A stretch of DNA of 64,000 nucleotides from Hymenobacter negativus (lineage in GTDB: Bacteria > Bacteroidota > Bacteroidia > Cytophagales > Hymenobacteraceae): contig NZ_JAEDAE010000003.1 in assembly GCF_016056375.1 (NCBI RefSeq), positions 186,001-250,000 of the forward strand, read 5' to 3'. The notes below the pieces were generated by a model. It did no database searches, was not told the DNA's origin, and saw nothing but the letters and a program-made list of their open reading frames with translations. The position numbers were made by a program, and so were the translations under genes. Positions 23,596 to 30,959 of the stretch are shown here, piece after piece. The stretch's first letter is position 1. Every line of letters begins with the position of its first letter.

Positions 23596-24735
23596 ATGAA
23601 ATTCGCCACCAAAGCCATTCACGCCGGCGTGCACCCCGACCCCGCCACCGGGGCCATCATGACGCCCATCTACCAGACCTCGACCTACGTGCAAACGTCG
23701 CCCGGCAAGAATATGGGCTTCGAATACTCGCGCACGCACAACCCCACCCGCTCGCAGCTGCAAGCCGCTGTGGCTGCCCTCGACAACGGCAAGCACGGCA
23801 TCGCCTTCGCCTCGGGCATGGCCGCCATCGATTGCGTGATGAAGCTGCTCAAGCCTGGCGATGAGGTGATTTCCACCAACGACCTCTACGGCGGCAGCTA
23901 CCGCCTCTTCACCAAAGTGTACGAGCCGTTCGGCATCAAATTTCACTTCGTGCCCATGCACGACATGGAAGCGGTGAAGGCCGTGGTGAGCGAAAAAACC
24001 AGGCTCATCTGGGTCGAAACGCCCACTAACCCGCTGCTGAATATCATCGACATTGCCGCCGCAGCGGCTGTGGCCAAGGAAGCCGGCGCGCTGCTGGCCG
24101 TCGATAACACCTTCAGCACACCCTACCTGCAAACCCCGATGGACCTCGGGGCCGACATCGTGATGTATTCGCTGACCAAGTACATGGCCGGCCACTCCGA
24201 TACCGTGATGGGCGCGCTGGTGGTGAACGACGACAGCTTGCACGAGCGCCTGAGCTTCTACCAGAATGCCTGCGGCGGCACGCCCGGCCCCCAGGACTGC
24301 TTCCTGGTGCTGCGCGGCCTCAAAACGCTGCACATCCGCATGCAGCGGCACTGCGAAAACGGCCGCGCCGTGGCCGAGTACCTGCGCCAGCACCCCAAAG
24401 TGGAAAAAGTGTACTGGCCCGGTTTCGAAAACCACCCCAACCACGCCGTGGCCGCCCGGCAGATGCGCGACTTCGGCGGCATGCTTTCCTTTATTCTGAA
24501 AGGCGACAAGCAGGAAGACGCCATTGCCGTGCTCGAGAAATTCCAGTATTTCACCCTGGCCGAAAGCCTGGGCGGCGTGGAAAGCCTCAGCGGCCACCCC
24601 GCCACCATGACGCACGCCAGCATTCCGGCCGAGCAGCGCCGCAAGTCGGGCCTGAGCGACTCGCTCATTCGCCTGAGCGTGGGCATTGAGGATGCTGAGG
24701 ATTTGATTGCCGATTTGGCGCAGGCCATTGGGTAA
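23596..24735 (+). CDS. metB: Cystathionine gamma-synthase/lyase, PLP-dependent
   Basis: 379 residues, the family's standard length. Typical features: FATKAIHAGVHPDPATGA, IYQTSTYVQ, YSRTHNPTRSQLQ, FASGMAAI, the PLP lysine in YSLTKYMAGHSD (near residue 200), and the C-terminal LAESLGGVESLSGHPATMTH...SGLSDSLIRLSVGIEDAEDLI. It catalyses gamma-replacement (O-succinyl- or O-acetylhomoserine plus cysteine to cystathionine) or the reverse gamma-elimination; sequence alone does not decide. ATG 23596 is chosen over an open extension to 23437. A weak CGACCTTTG promoter-like element lies near 23548. Confidence 0.88.
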   Translation: MKFATKAIHAGVHPDPATGAIMTPIYQTSTYVQTSPGKNMGFEYSRTHNPTRSQLQAAVAALDNGKHGIAFASGMAAIDCVMKLLKPGDEVISTNDLYGGSYRLFTKVYEPFGIKFHFVPMHDMEAVKAVVSEKTRLIWVETPTNPLLNIIDIAAAAAVAKEAGALLAVDNTFSTPYLQTPMDLGADIVMYSLTKYMAGHSDTVMGALVVNDDSLHERLSFYQNACGGTPGPQDCFLVLRGLKTLHIRMQRHCENGRAVAEYLRQHPKVEKVYWPGFENHPNHAVAARQMRDFGGMLSFILKGDKQEDAIAVLEKFQYFTLAESLGGVESLSGHPATMTHASIPAEQRRKSGLSDSLIRLSVGIEDAEDLIADLAQAIG

Positions 24736-24836
24736 GTGACCGGTGGCTTGCTGAAAAAGCGTTGAGAACGCCGGACTGCCTTTGCGGGCGGTTCGGCGTT
24801 TTTGCTTTTCATTTGCCGAACCACTTAGCCTTCTTT

Positions 24837-25799
24837 ATGCCCTTTCCGCTCCTGTTGCCTGCCCGTTTGCTTGCCGGAATGCTCCGGCGGCTGGTATTGC
24901 TTGTCATGTGCGGTTGCCCGCTGCTCGGCTGGGCGCAGGTGTCGGGCAATGCGGTGCTGGAGTCGCGCCGCCGCGGCTATTCCGGCGAGCCGGCGCCAGC
25001 GCCCACCTTGCCTGATAAGCTGTTTCTGACCGATAGCACTTTTGTGCTGGGGGCCAATGTGATGCAGCACGTGCGGGCCGACAGCTACGTGGCCGTGTTT
25101 GGGCTGCGGCAGGAAGCCACGACGGTGAGTGCTGCCGAGAAACGGCTGGCGGCCCGCGTGCAGCATTTCACCGGACGCTTGCGGCAGCTGGGCATTGAAG
25201 GGAAAGACGTTTACACCGACATCATCACGCAGCAGCGCATCAAGGACTTGCGGGCCATCAAGGACCGCGAAGCGAATGCGTTTGTCAATTTTCACGCCGA
25301 GGAATACGTGCGGGGTTTCGAGTCGACGCGCAATGTCGTCGTGTCATTCCGCCGCATCAACCTGCTAAACGACATGCTGGTGGCCGCGGCCGCCGACAGC
25401 GTATTCGACCTGGTGAAGGTGGATTACATTGTAAATAAACCCGAAGAGGTGTACGATAATCTGTTTAAAGCAGCGGCGGAAGTCATCAACCGTAAAAAAG
25501 AAAAGTACCTGCTGCTGACAACGGCCCGCCTGCGGCCCGCGGCTCAGCCCTATGCCGAGCAGTTTTCGTCGTTTGTACCGGCCGGGCAGTACCAAACCTA
25601 CGAGGCTGTGATTGCCACGCCGTTCGTTTATGACTACCGCCAGAACTACAGTTACAAGGGCCTGCGGACGCTTACCACGTATTACTACAGCCCGCCCAGC
25701 GCTGACGGCTTCGACCGGGTTATCAACCCCGTTGTGACGGAGCCAGCCATAACCTACACGCTGGCCATTCAGGTCAAATACACCACGGCGCGCAAATAA
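24837..25799 (+). CDS. Secreted SIMPL (DUF541)-like protein
   Basis: 320 residues from ATG 24837, with an N-terminal signal (LAGMLRRLVLLVMCGCPLLGWAQ; an ATG at 24879 also gives a good signal peptide). The core DSYVAVFGLRQEATTVSAAEKRLAARVQHFTGRLRQLGIEGKDVYTDIITQ resembles the SIMPL fold, where a periplasmic oligomer-forming domain carries a similar helix and G-x-x-x-x-D-I-x-T-x-x strand. Function unknown. It is 1 base from the next gene, so a shared transcript is likely. Confidence 0.65.
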   Translation: MPFPLLLPARLLAGMLRRLVLLVMCGCPLLGWAQVSGNAVLESRRRGYSGEPAPAPTLPDKLFLTDSTFVLGANVMQHVRADSYVAVFGLRQEATTVSAAEKRLAARVQHFTGRLRQLGIEGKDVYTDIITQQRIKDLRAIKDREANAFVNFHAEEYVRGFESTRNVVVSFRRINLLNDMLVAAAADSVFDLVKVDYIVNKPEEVYDNLFKAAAEVINRKKEKYLLLTTARLRPAAQPYAEQFSSFVPAGQYQTYEAVIATPFVYDYRQNYSYKGLRTLTTYYYSPPSADGFDRVINPVVTEPAITYTLAIQVKYTTARK

Positions 25800-25800
25800 T

Positions 25801-26643
25801 ATGGCTGCTCGGCCGCTCGTTCCCATCGAAACCCTGCCGCTCTTCCCCGAGCTGGACCGGCTGCTGCTGGAGCTGCTGCGGAACCTGCCGCCCGCCGACT
25901 GGCAGCGCCCCACCCTGGCGCGCCAGTGGACGGTGAAGGACATTGCCGCCCACCTGCTCGATGGCAACCTGCGCACGCTCTCCATGCTGCGCGACGGCTA
26001 CTTTGGCGAAGCGCCTGATGATTTTTCCTATACCGGGATGGTGGCCTACCTCAACCGGCTGAATGCCGACTGGGTGCGGGCTGCCCGCCGCCTCAGTCCG
26101 GCGGTATTGATTGACTGGCTGGCGCAGTCGGGGGCCGAATACACGGCCTATCTGAACACGCTCGACCCGTGGGGGCCCGCGCCGTGGCCGGTGGCCTGGG
26201 CCGGCGAAAATGAGTCGTGGAACTGGTTCCACATTGCCCGCGACTACACCGAGAAATGGCACCACCAGCAGCAAATCCGGGAGGCTGTGGGCCAGCCCGC
26301 CCCGCTGATGGAGCCGACGCTTTTCCGGCCATTCATTGAAACCATGATGCGCGGCCTGCCGCACGCCTACCGGGAAGTTGCCGCCCCGGCCGGCACCCTA
26401 GTGCATGTGGTGATTGACGGAGCAGCAGGCGGTAGCTGGGAACTGGCCCGCGCTGCCGGCGGGTGGCACTTGCAGTCACCCGGGGCTGTTCCGCCGGCCG
26501 CTACCCTCACGCTGGCCCCGGCCGATGCCTGGCAGTTGTTCACCAAGGGCCTGAGTGCGGCCGAGGCGCGGGAGCGGGCCCTGGTGGCCGGCGATGAAAC
26601 CCTGGCCCAGGCCGCCCTGCGTATGGTGGCCGTGATGGGGTAG
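25801..26643 (+). CDS. DinB-like / maleylpyruvate isomerase N-terminal domain protein
   Basis: 280 residues. N-terminal four-helix bundle with WTVKDIAAHLLDGNLRTLSML (residues about 43-63), the first metal-ligand His of the DinB/MDMPI_N fold, and WNWFHIARDYTEKWHHQQQIREAVG (about 138-163), with the later His ligands. The C-terminal 85 residues (GTLVHVVIDGAAGGSWELAR...LTLAPADAWQLFTKGLSAAEA) resemble the SCP2-like domain that follows it in mycothiol-dependent isomerases. Bacteroidota lack mycothiol, so the thiol partner and substrate are unknown. The start is 1 base after the preceding stop. Confidence 0.7.
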   Translation: MAARPLVPIETLPLFPELDRLLLELLRNLPPADWQRPTLARQWTVKDIAAHLLDGNLRTLSMLRDGYFGEAPDDFSYTGMVAYLNRLNADWVRAARRLSPAVLIDWLAQSGAEYTAYLNTLDPWGPAPWPVAWAGENESWNWFHIARDYTEKWHHQQQIREAVGQPAPLMEPTLFRPFIETMMRGLPHAYREVAAPAGTLVHVVIDGAAGGSWELARAAGGWHLQSPGAVPPAATLTLAPADAWQLFTKGLSAAEARERALVAGDETLAQAALRMVAVMG

Positions 26644-26721
26644 GAGGCCGGGCGCTGGTGCGGGCCGGCAATCTGCGGGCGACGGCACGGCGTAGGTGGG
26701 CCGGTCACCTCACAATTGCTT

Positions 26722-27423
26722 ATGATGTCGCTGCGCCCGCTGCTGGTTGTTTTTCTAATATTTTGCTGCAATAGCTGCGCCGTTTCGCCTCCGTCGGCTC
26801 CCGGCGTGGCGGCTTCCGGCGTGGCGTTTCTGGCGCTGGGCGACTCATACACTATTGGCGAGGGCGAAGCGGAAGCCGCGCGCTGGCCGGTGCAGTTGGC
26901 CGCCCTGGCCCGGCAGCAGGGGCTGGCCTTGCAGGAACCCAACATCATTGCCCGTACCGGCTGGACCACCGCCGAGCTGCAGGCCGCCATCGCCGACGCC
27001 CGGCCCGCCCCGACGTATGGCCTGGTGTCGCTGCTGATTGGGGTGAACAACCAATACCGGGGCCAGGGCGTGGCCCGGTACCGCCCCGAGTTTCGGGCGC
27101 TGCTGCACCAGGCCATCGGCTTTGCGGGCGGGCGGCCCGGGCGGGTGGTGGTGCTCTCGATTCCCGACTGGGGGCAGTCGCCGTTTGGGCAACAGCGGGG
27201 TGGCGACCCGGCCGCAATTGGTGCCGAAATTGACCAGTTCAACGCCGTGGCGCAGGACGAGTGCCGCCAGGCCGGCGTGGCCTACGTCGACATCACGGCC
27301 CTGACCCGCGCCGCCACGCCCGACCGTAGCCAGTTCACCCGCGACGGCCTGCACTACTCCCAGGCCCATATGCGGCAGTGGGCCGAATGGGTGCTGCCCG
27401 TGGTGCAGGCGCGGCTGCAATAG
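26722..27423 (+). CDS. SGNH/GDSL-family hydrolase lipoprotein
   Basis: 233 residues, starting MMSLRPLLVVFLIFCCNSCAVS, a lipoprotein signal with Cys near residue 20. SGNH blocks: I, ALGDSYTIGEGE (catalytic Ser); III, LLIGVNNQYR (Asn); V, RDGLHYSQAHMRQWAE (Asp/His). Such enzymes hydrolyse esters of acetylated sugars or lipids at the cell surface; substrate unknown. The ATG at 26722 or 26725 is preferred to a TTG at 26716. Confidence 0.85.
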   Translation: MMSLRPLLVVFLIFCCNSCAVSPPSAPGVAASGVAFLALGDSYTIGEGEAEAARWPVQLAALARQQGLALQEPNIIARTGWTTAELQAAIADARPAPTYGLVSLLIGVNNQYRGQGVARYRPEFRALLHQAIGFAGGRPGRVVVLSIPDWGQSPFGQQRGGDPAAIGAEIDQFNAVAQDECRQAGVAYVDITALTRAATPDRSQFTRDGLHYSQAHMRQWAEWVLPVVQARLQ

Positions 27424-27561
27424 GGGCTCTGCCGCCGATTCGAAGGCGCCAATGCTAAGGCATTAAAAGCGGATTAATCCCCAACCCTAACCCGATGGAA
27501 GGGGTTTAAGGAGCAATTCTGTTTTGATTCTGTTTTTATTGGCCAGCCCCTGACCGGGTCT

Positions 27562-28398
27562 ATGTGTATGTTTTCCTTTACTGATTTGCGCCGTTGGGGG
27601 CGCGTGCTGCCCGGCCTAGCCCTGCTGGGCCTGGCGGGCTGCAACCTGATTGAGTTCAGCCCCAACGACCACCGCGTCCCCGAAGAATTCACCAACCTCA
27701 CCGAGAAAAACCTGGCCCGGCTGGCCGCCCGCCCGCTGCCCGCCGGCGACACCCTGCGCTTCGTCTTCACCGGCGACTCGCAGCAGTTCTACGACGAGGC
27801 TGAAGCGCTGGTGGCCAGCGTGAACCAGCAGCCCGGCATTGCCTTCCTCGTGGTAGCCGGCGATATTTCCGACTTCGGCCTGGCCCGCGAAATGCAGTGG
27901 GTGGACGAAAAGCTGCGCCGCCTGACGGTGCCCTACGTCACGGTCATCGGCAACCACGATTTGGTGGGCAACGGCCGCCCCACGTACCAGCACATTTTCG
28001 GGGCTTTCAACTACTCGTTCGTGTACGGCAACACCAAGTTTATCATGGTGGATACCAACGGCCGCGAGTATAATTTCGACGGCACGGCCCCCGATTTGGG
28101 CTGGCTGAAACCCCAGCTTAGCAACCACGACGGCGCCCGGCGGCAGGTGGTGATTTCGCACGTGCCGCCCACCAACGACGACTTCGACCCCGCCCTGCGC
28201 CAGCCCTACGTGCAGGCCCTGCGCGAGGCTTCAAACCTGGTGTTTGAAATGAACGGGCACAACCATTCCGCCAGCATCACGCAGCCCTACAACGACGGGG
28301 TAACCTACGTCAATTCCGACGCTTTTTCGGAACGCCACTACATGGTCGTCACCGTGTGGGGCGACAAGCAGTTTCGCATCAAACGGGTTGCCTTCTAA
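27562..28398 (+). CDS. Calcineurin-like metallophosphoesterase lipoprotein
   Basis: 278 residues. Lipoprotein signal LPGLALLGLAGC with Cys near residue 29. The metal-binding blocks are in order: FTGDSQ (an atypical D-x-H block with Ser-Gln), VVAGDISDFG, VIGNHD, VISHVPP and NGHNH. The first block lacks the usual Asp-x-His, a variation seen in some members. Likely exported phosphoesterase. Its stop codon overlaps the start of the next gene by one base (TAATG), indicating translational coupling. Confidence 0.85.
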   Translation: MCMFSFTDLRRWGRVLPGLALLGLAGCNLIEFSPNDHRVPEEFTNLTEKNLARLAARPLPAGDTLRFVFTGDSQQFYDEAEALVASVNQQPGIAFLVVAGDISDFGLAREMQWVDEKLRRLTVPYVTVIGNHDLVGNGRPTYQHIFGAFNYSFVYGNTKFIMVDTNGREYNFDGTAPDLGWLKPQLSNHDGARRQVVISHVPPTNDDFDPALRQPYVQALREASNLVFEMNGHNHSASITQPYNDGVTYVNSDAFSERHYMVVTVWGDKQFRIKRVAF

Positions 28399-29039
28399 TG
28401 AAAAAACTCCTGCTCTCCGCGCTTTCGCTGGCTGCTGGCGTTCCGGCCTTCGCCCTGCCGCCCGATACCACCGCCGTTGCGGCCCCTGCCCCGCTCATTT
28501 CTGCGCGCGCTGTGCGGCCCTGGTACCGGCCCACCCACCTAGCCCTGCAAACCGGCGGCGGCCTGGGCATGGTGGCCGCCGGTGCCGGCTACGAATTCTC
28601 GAAAACCCACCTCGAAACCGATATTCTCATCGGCTACGTGCCGAAGTATTACGCCGGTTCCACGCTTAGCCTGGCCTCGCTGAAGTTCATGTATTCGCCG
28701 TTCCATCTGCCGGTGGGCGAGAAGTTTCAGGTGGTGCCGCTTACGGTGGGCGCGTATTTCAGCTACACTCACGGCACCATCAACGACGAGCTCAAGGGCC
28801 AGTACGCCAGCGACTACTACTGGTTTTCGACCGATACCCGCTATGGCCCGCTGCTGGGCAGCCGGGTCACGTTTCTGGCCCCGCCCGTGGCGGCCACCGG
28901 CCAGCCGCGCAAGGTGTCGGTGTATTATGAGCTGGGCAGCAATGACTTGTATCTGGCCAGCTACCTCAACAACCGCAACGGCGGCCTGGGTTTTGGTCAG
29001 CTATTGACGCTGGCGTTGGGGATTAAAGCTGATTTTTAA
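28398..29039 (+). CDS. Outer-membrane beta-barrel-like protein
   Basis: 213 residues from the ATG that overlaps the phosphoesterase stop. Signal peptide MKKLLLSALSLAAGVPAFA, then alternating hydrophobic strands (THLALQTGGGLGMVAAGAGYEF, TLSLASLKFMYSPFHL, VVPLTVGAYFSYTHG) and a C-terminal LLTLALGIKADF ending in Phe, as in outer-membrane barrels. No specific family is recognised. Coupling to the surface phosphoesterase suggests a shared process. Confidence 0.7.
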   Translation: MKKLLLSALSLAAGVPAFALPPDTTAVAAPAPLISARAVRPWYRPTHLALQTGGGLGMVAAGAGYEFSKTHLETDILIGYVPKYYAGSTLSLASLKFMYSPFHLPVGEKFQVVPLTVGAYFSYTHGTINDELKGQYASDYYWFSTDTRYGPLLGSRVTFLAPPVAATGQPRKVSVYYELGSNDLYLASYLNNRNGGLGFGQLLTLALGIKADF

Positions 29040-29065
29040 AGGACGGCAAAGGGAAGTAAACCACC

Positions 29066-29175
29066 GTCATGCTCATCTGGCGTCCGCGCGGCCGAAGCAT
29101 CTCTACTGGTGAAGTAATTAATTTTGCCATTGCGGTAGAGATGCTTCGACTGCGCGGACGCCAGATGAGCATGAC
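29066..29175. repeat. Long inverted repeat (41-bp arms)
   Basis: Arms 29066-29106 and 29135-29175 are inverted copies with two mismatches around a 28-base AT-rich loop. Both ends are GTCATGCTCA, related to the GTCATCCTGA ends of the repeats at 42989 and 51729. A partial further copy (AGAGATGCTTC) follows at 29181. Intergenic, between two plus-strand genes. Confidence 0.8.
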
Positions 29176-29225
29176 GTTTTAGAGATGCTTCAAGTATTGC
29201 GTCGCCGGCTGCGTCTACGCCCTCA

Positions 29226-30233
29226 ATGAAACCAGTAGCCTCCGCCCGCCTGCAAGCCGTTCGCCACGGCAAAATCTATCAAAACGCCGTGTCCACCAGC
29301 GTCAGCCCGCCCTCGGGCTACGGCGTGCTCATGAAGCGCTGGCTGTTCGAAAAAGCCGAGCGCGAGCCCAAAAAGCCGCTCGGTCCTTTCCCGGCCGATG
29401 CCGCCGCGCTGGCCGCTCCCGTGCCAGCCGATGCGTTGCGTGCCACCTGGCTGGGCCACAGTACCATGCTGCTCGAAATTGATGGCCGCCGCTTCCTTAC
29501 CGACCCGGTGTGGAGCGAGCGGGTGTCGCCCTCGCAGCTGATGGGGCCGAAGCGGTTTTTCGCCCCGCCGCTGCCCCTGGATAAGCTGCCGAAGCTGGAT
29601 GCTGTCATCCTCTCGCACGACCATTACGACCACCTCGACTCGGCCGCCATTCGGGTGCTGGGCCGCACGGGCGTGCCGTTTTTCTGTCCGCTGGGCGTGG
29701 GCGCGCACCTGCGCCGCTGGGGCGTGCCAGCCGCCCACATTACCGAGCTGAACTGGTGGGAAACCGCCGTGTTGGGCGACGATTTCACGCTGGCGGCCAC
29801 GCCGGCCCGCCATTTTTCGGGCCGGGGCCTCACCCGCAACGATACCCTGTGGGCCTCGTGGTGCCTGCTGGGGCCCACGCATAAAGTGTTTTTCGGCGGC
29901 GACTCCGGCCCGTTTGACGAAGGCTTCCGGCAGATAGGGGAGGCCTACGGGCCGTTCGATTTGACCATGCTGGAAATCGGGGCTTCCGACCCCGAGTGGG
30001 CCGACATTCACATGGGCCCCGACCATGCCCTCGAGGCCCATCAGCTGCTGGGCGGCGGCCCGCTGCTGCCGCTGCACTGGGGCACGTTCAACCTCGCGTT
30101 TCATGCCTGGCAGCAGCCTGTGCAGCGCCTGCTCGAAGCGGCTGGCCCCGAGGTACCGCTGCTGCTGCCCGCCCCCGGCCAGCGCGTGGACGTAGCCGCC
30201 GGCCCGTTCAACTCGCGCTGGTGGGAGCGGTAG
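29226..30233 (+). CDS. Metallo-beta-lactamase-fold hydrolase, UlaG/NAPE-PLD-like
   Basis: 335 residues. Metal-binding motif LSHDHYDHLDS (HxHxDH, near residue 135), preceded by ATWLGHSTMLLEIDGRRFLTDPVWSERVSPSQLMGPKRF, a segment typical of the N-acylphosphatidylethanolamine phospholipase D/UlaG branch. Further ligands fit ATPARHFSGRG, FFGGDSG and LPLHWGTF. No signal peptide is evident. Probable phospholipase D-like or related hydrolase; substrate not determined. Confidence 0.85.
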   Translation: MKPVASARLQAVRHGKIYQNAVSTSVSPPSGYGVLMKRWLFEKAEREPKKPLGPFPADAAALAAPVPADALRATWLGHSTMLLEIDGRRFLTDPVWSERVSPSQLMGPKRFFAPPLPLDKLPKLDAVILSHDHYDHLDSAAIRVLGRTGVPFFCPLGVGAHLRRWGVPAAHITELNWWETAVLGDDFTLAATPARHFSGRGLTRNDTLWASWCLLGPTHKVFFGGDSGPFDEGFRQIGEAYGPFDLTMLEIGASDPEWADIHMGPDHALEAHQLLGGGPLLPLHWGTFNLAFHAWQQPVQRLLEAAGPEVPLLLPAPGQRVDVAAGPFNSRWWER

Positions 30234-30240
30234 CTGACTC

Positions 30241-30439
30241 GATTAAATAACCCAAGTTGCGGACTAGCCGGGGAGCGGCGACCGGTTTGTAGTATTCCGT
30301 TCACGGGGCGACCAAAGCCGCGTAGCGGCGACACAATACCGGCGAGTCTGTCACCGCCACGCGGCTTTACAAGGCAATTCAGCCGAAGGCTACAAACCGG
30401 CCGCCGCGATGCGGCCACTCCGCAACTTGGATTAAGTAA
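30241..30439. mobile_element. MITE-like element with terminal inverted repeats
   Basis: A 181-183-base non-coding unit. Terminal 12 bases (CCAAGTTGCGGA at 30252; its complement at 30419-30430) are perfectly inverted, and similarity continues for about 43 bases into each end (GGTTTGTAG / CTACAAACC). It is flanked by near-identical direct repeats GATTAAATAA (30241-30250) and GATTAAGTAA (30430-30439), which look like a target-site duplication, though the right copy overlaps the last base of the element. No transposase inside. Confidence 0.65.
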
Positions 30440-30519
30440 GCCCGGCCGTAAACAATTCGGGCGCCCGCCGCTTATACCCACTCGATTCCGGCCGCCGCCG
30501 TGGCCCGGCAATCTGACTT

Positions 30520-30527
30520 TATTTTTA
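30520..30527 (+). promoter_or_regulatory. Possible -7 element ahead of the poly-Cys open reading frame
   Basis: TATTTTTA, one base from the Bacteroidota -7 consensus TAnnTTTG. A start of transcription some 6-8 bases downstream would fall at or next to the ATG at 30535, giving a leaderless small open reading frame. No clear -33 TTTG was found. Confidence 0.35.
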
Positions 30528-30534
30528 CCTCGTG

Positions 30535-30663
30535 ATGCAATTACCCACAGCCGCCCCTTTATCGGGAAATCGGCTGGCTTCCACCAGCTTTTCCCCGAAC
30601 CTTGCCAGCCTGCCCGTGCTCCTGTGCGCGGCGGTGGTAGGGTGCTGTTGCTGTTGTTGTTAG
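30535..30663 (+). CDS. Candidate poly-cysteine leader peptide upstream of a TonB receptor
   Basis: 42 codons, ATG at 30535, ending CAAVVG followed by six consecutive cysteine codons (TGC TGT TGC TGT TGT TGT) and TAG. Cysteine is rare in these proteins, so the run is very unlikely to be chance in an open frame, and four of six codons are TGT although this GC-rich genome mostly uses TGC. The ATG is just downstream of a -7-like element and has no evident ribosome-binding site. It lies 297 bases before the start of the TonB-dependent receptor gene. By analogy with poly-cysteine upstream frames described in mycobacteria, it may stall ribosomes when cysteine is short and so control the receptor. 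This is inference; the peptide itself is not expected to have a function. Confidence 0.55.
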   Translation: MQLPTAAPLSGNRLASTSFSPNLASLPVLLCAAVVGCCCCCC

Positions 30664-30959
30664 GATAGGGCATTAGCCGGTGTGCGCAAGTGAGTTCCTT
30701 GCCCGGCTGAATGCCAGACCAGAAAAGTGCGGAGTGCTGCCCCGGTGCCAATAGCCGCACCGCGGGAAAGCTGCTCAGCAACCTTTTGGTTGATTCTGAT
30801 ATATATGATTTATTTATTTCAATGGTCGCCTGTTGGCGTCGGGGTTACCGCGTGGTCGGCTCCGGCCAGCGGCCGCCGTGGACTTTTTTCCTGGGTTTAT
30901 CCGGCCTTAAAACCCGTTGCGGCGGCCGTTGGCATCCCGTTTTATTTCCCCTTTTTCTT
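30664..30959 (+). promoter_or_regulatory. Leader region between poly-Cys frame and TonB receptor
   Basis: 296 bases without a credible gene. Two possible hairpins follow the Cys run (GCCGG at 30675 region with CCGGC at about 30702; TGCGG near 30728 with CCGCA near 30757), then an AT-rich stretch around 30795-30825. No U-tract terminator is evident, so control by Rho or by translation would be more likely than a classic attenuator. Confidence 0.35.
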
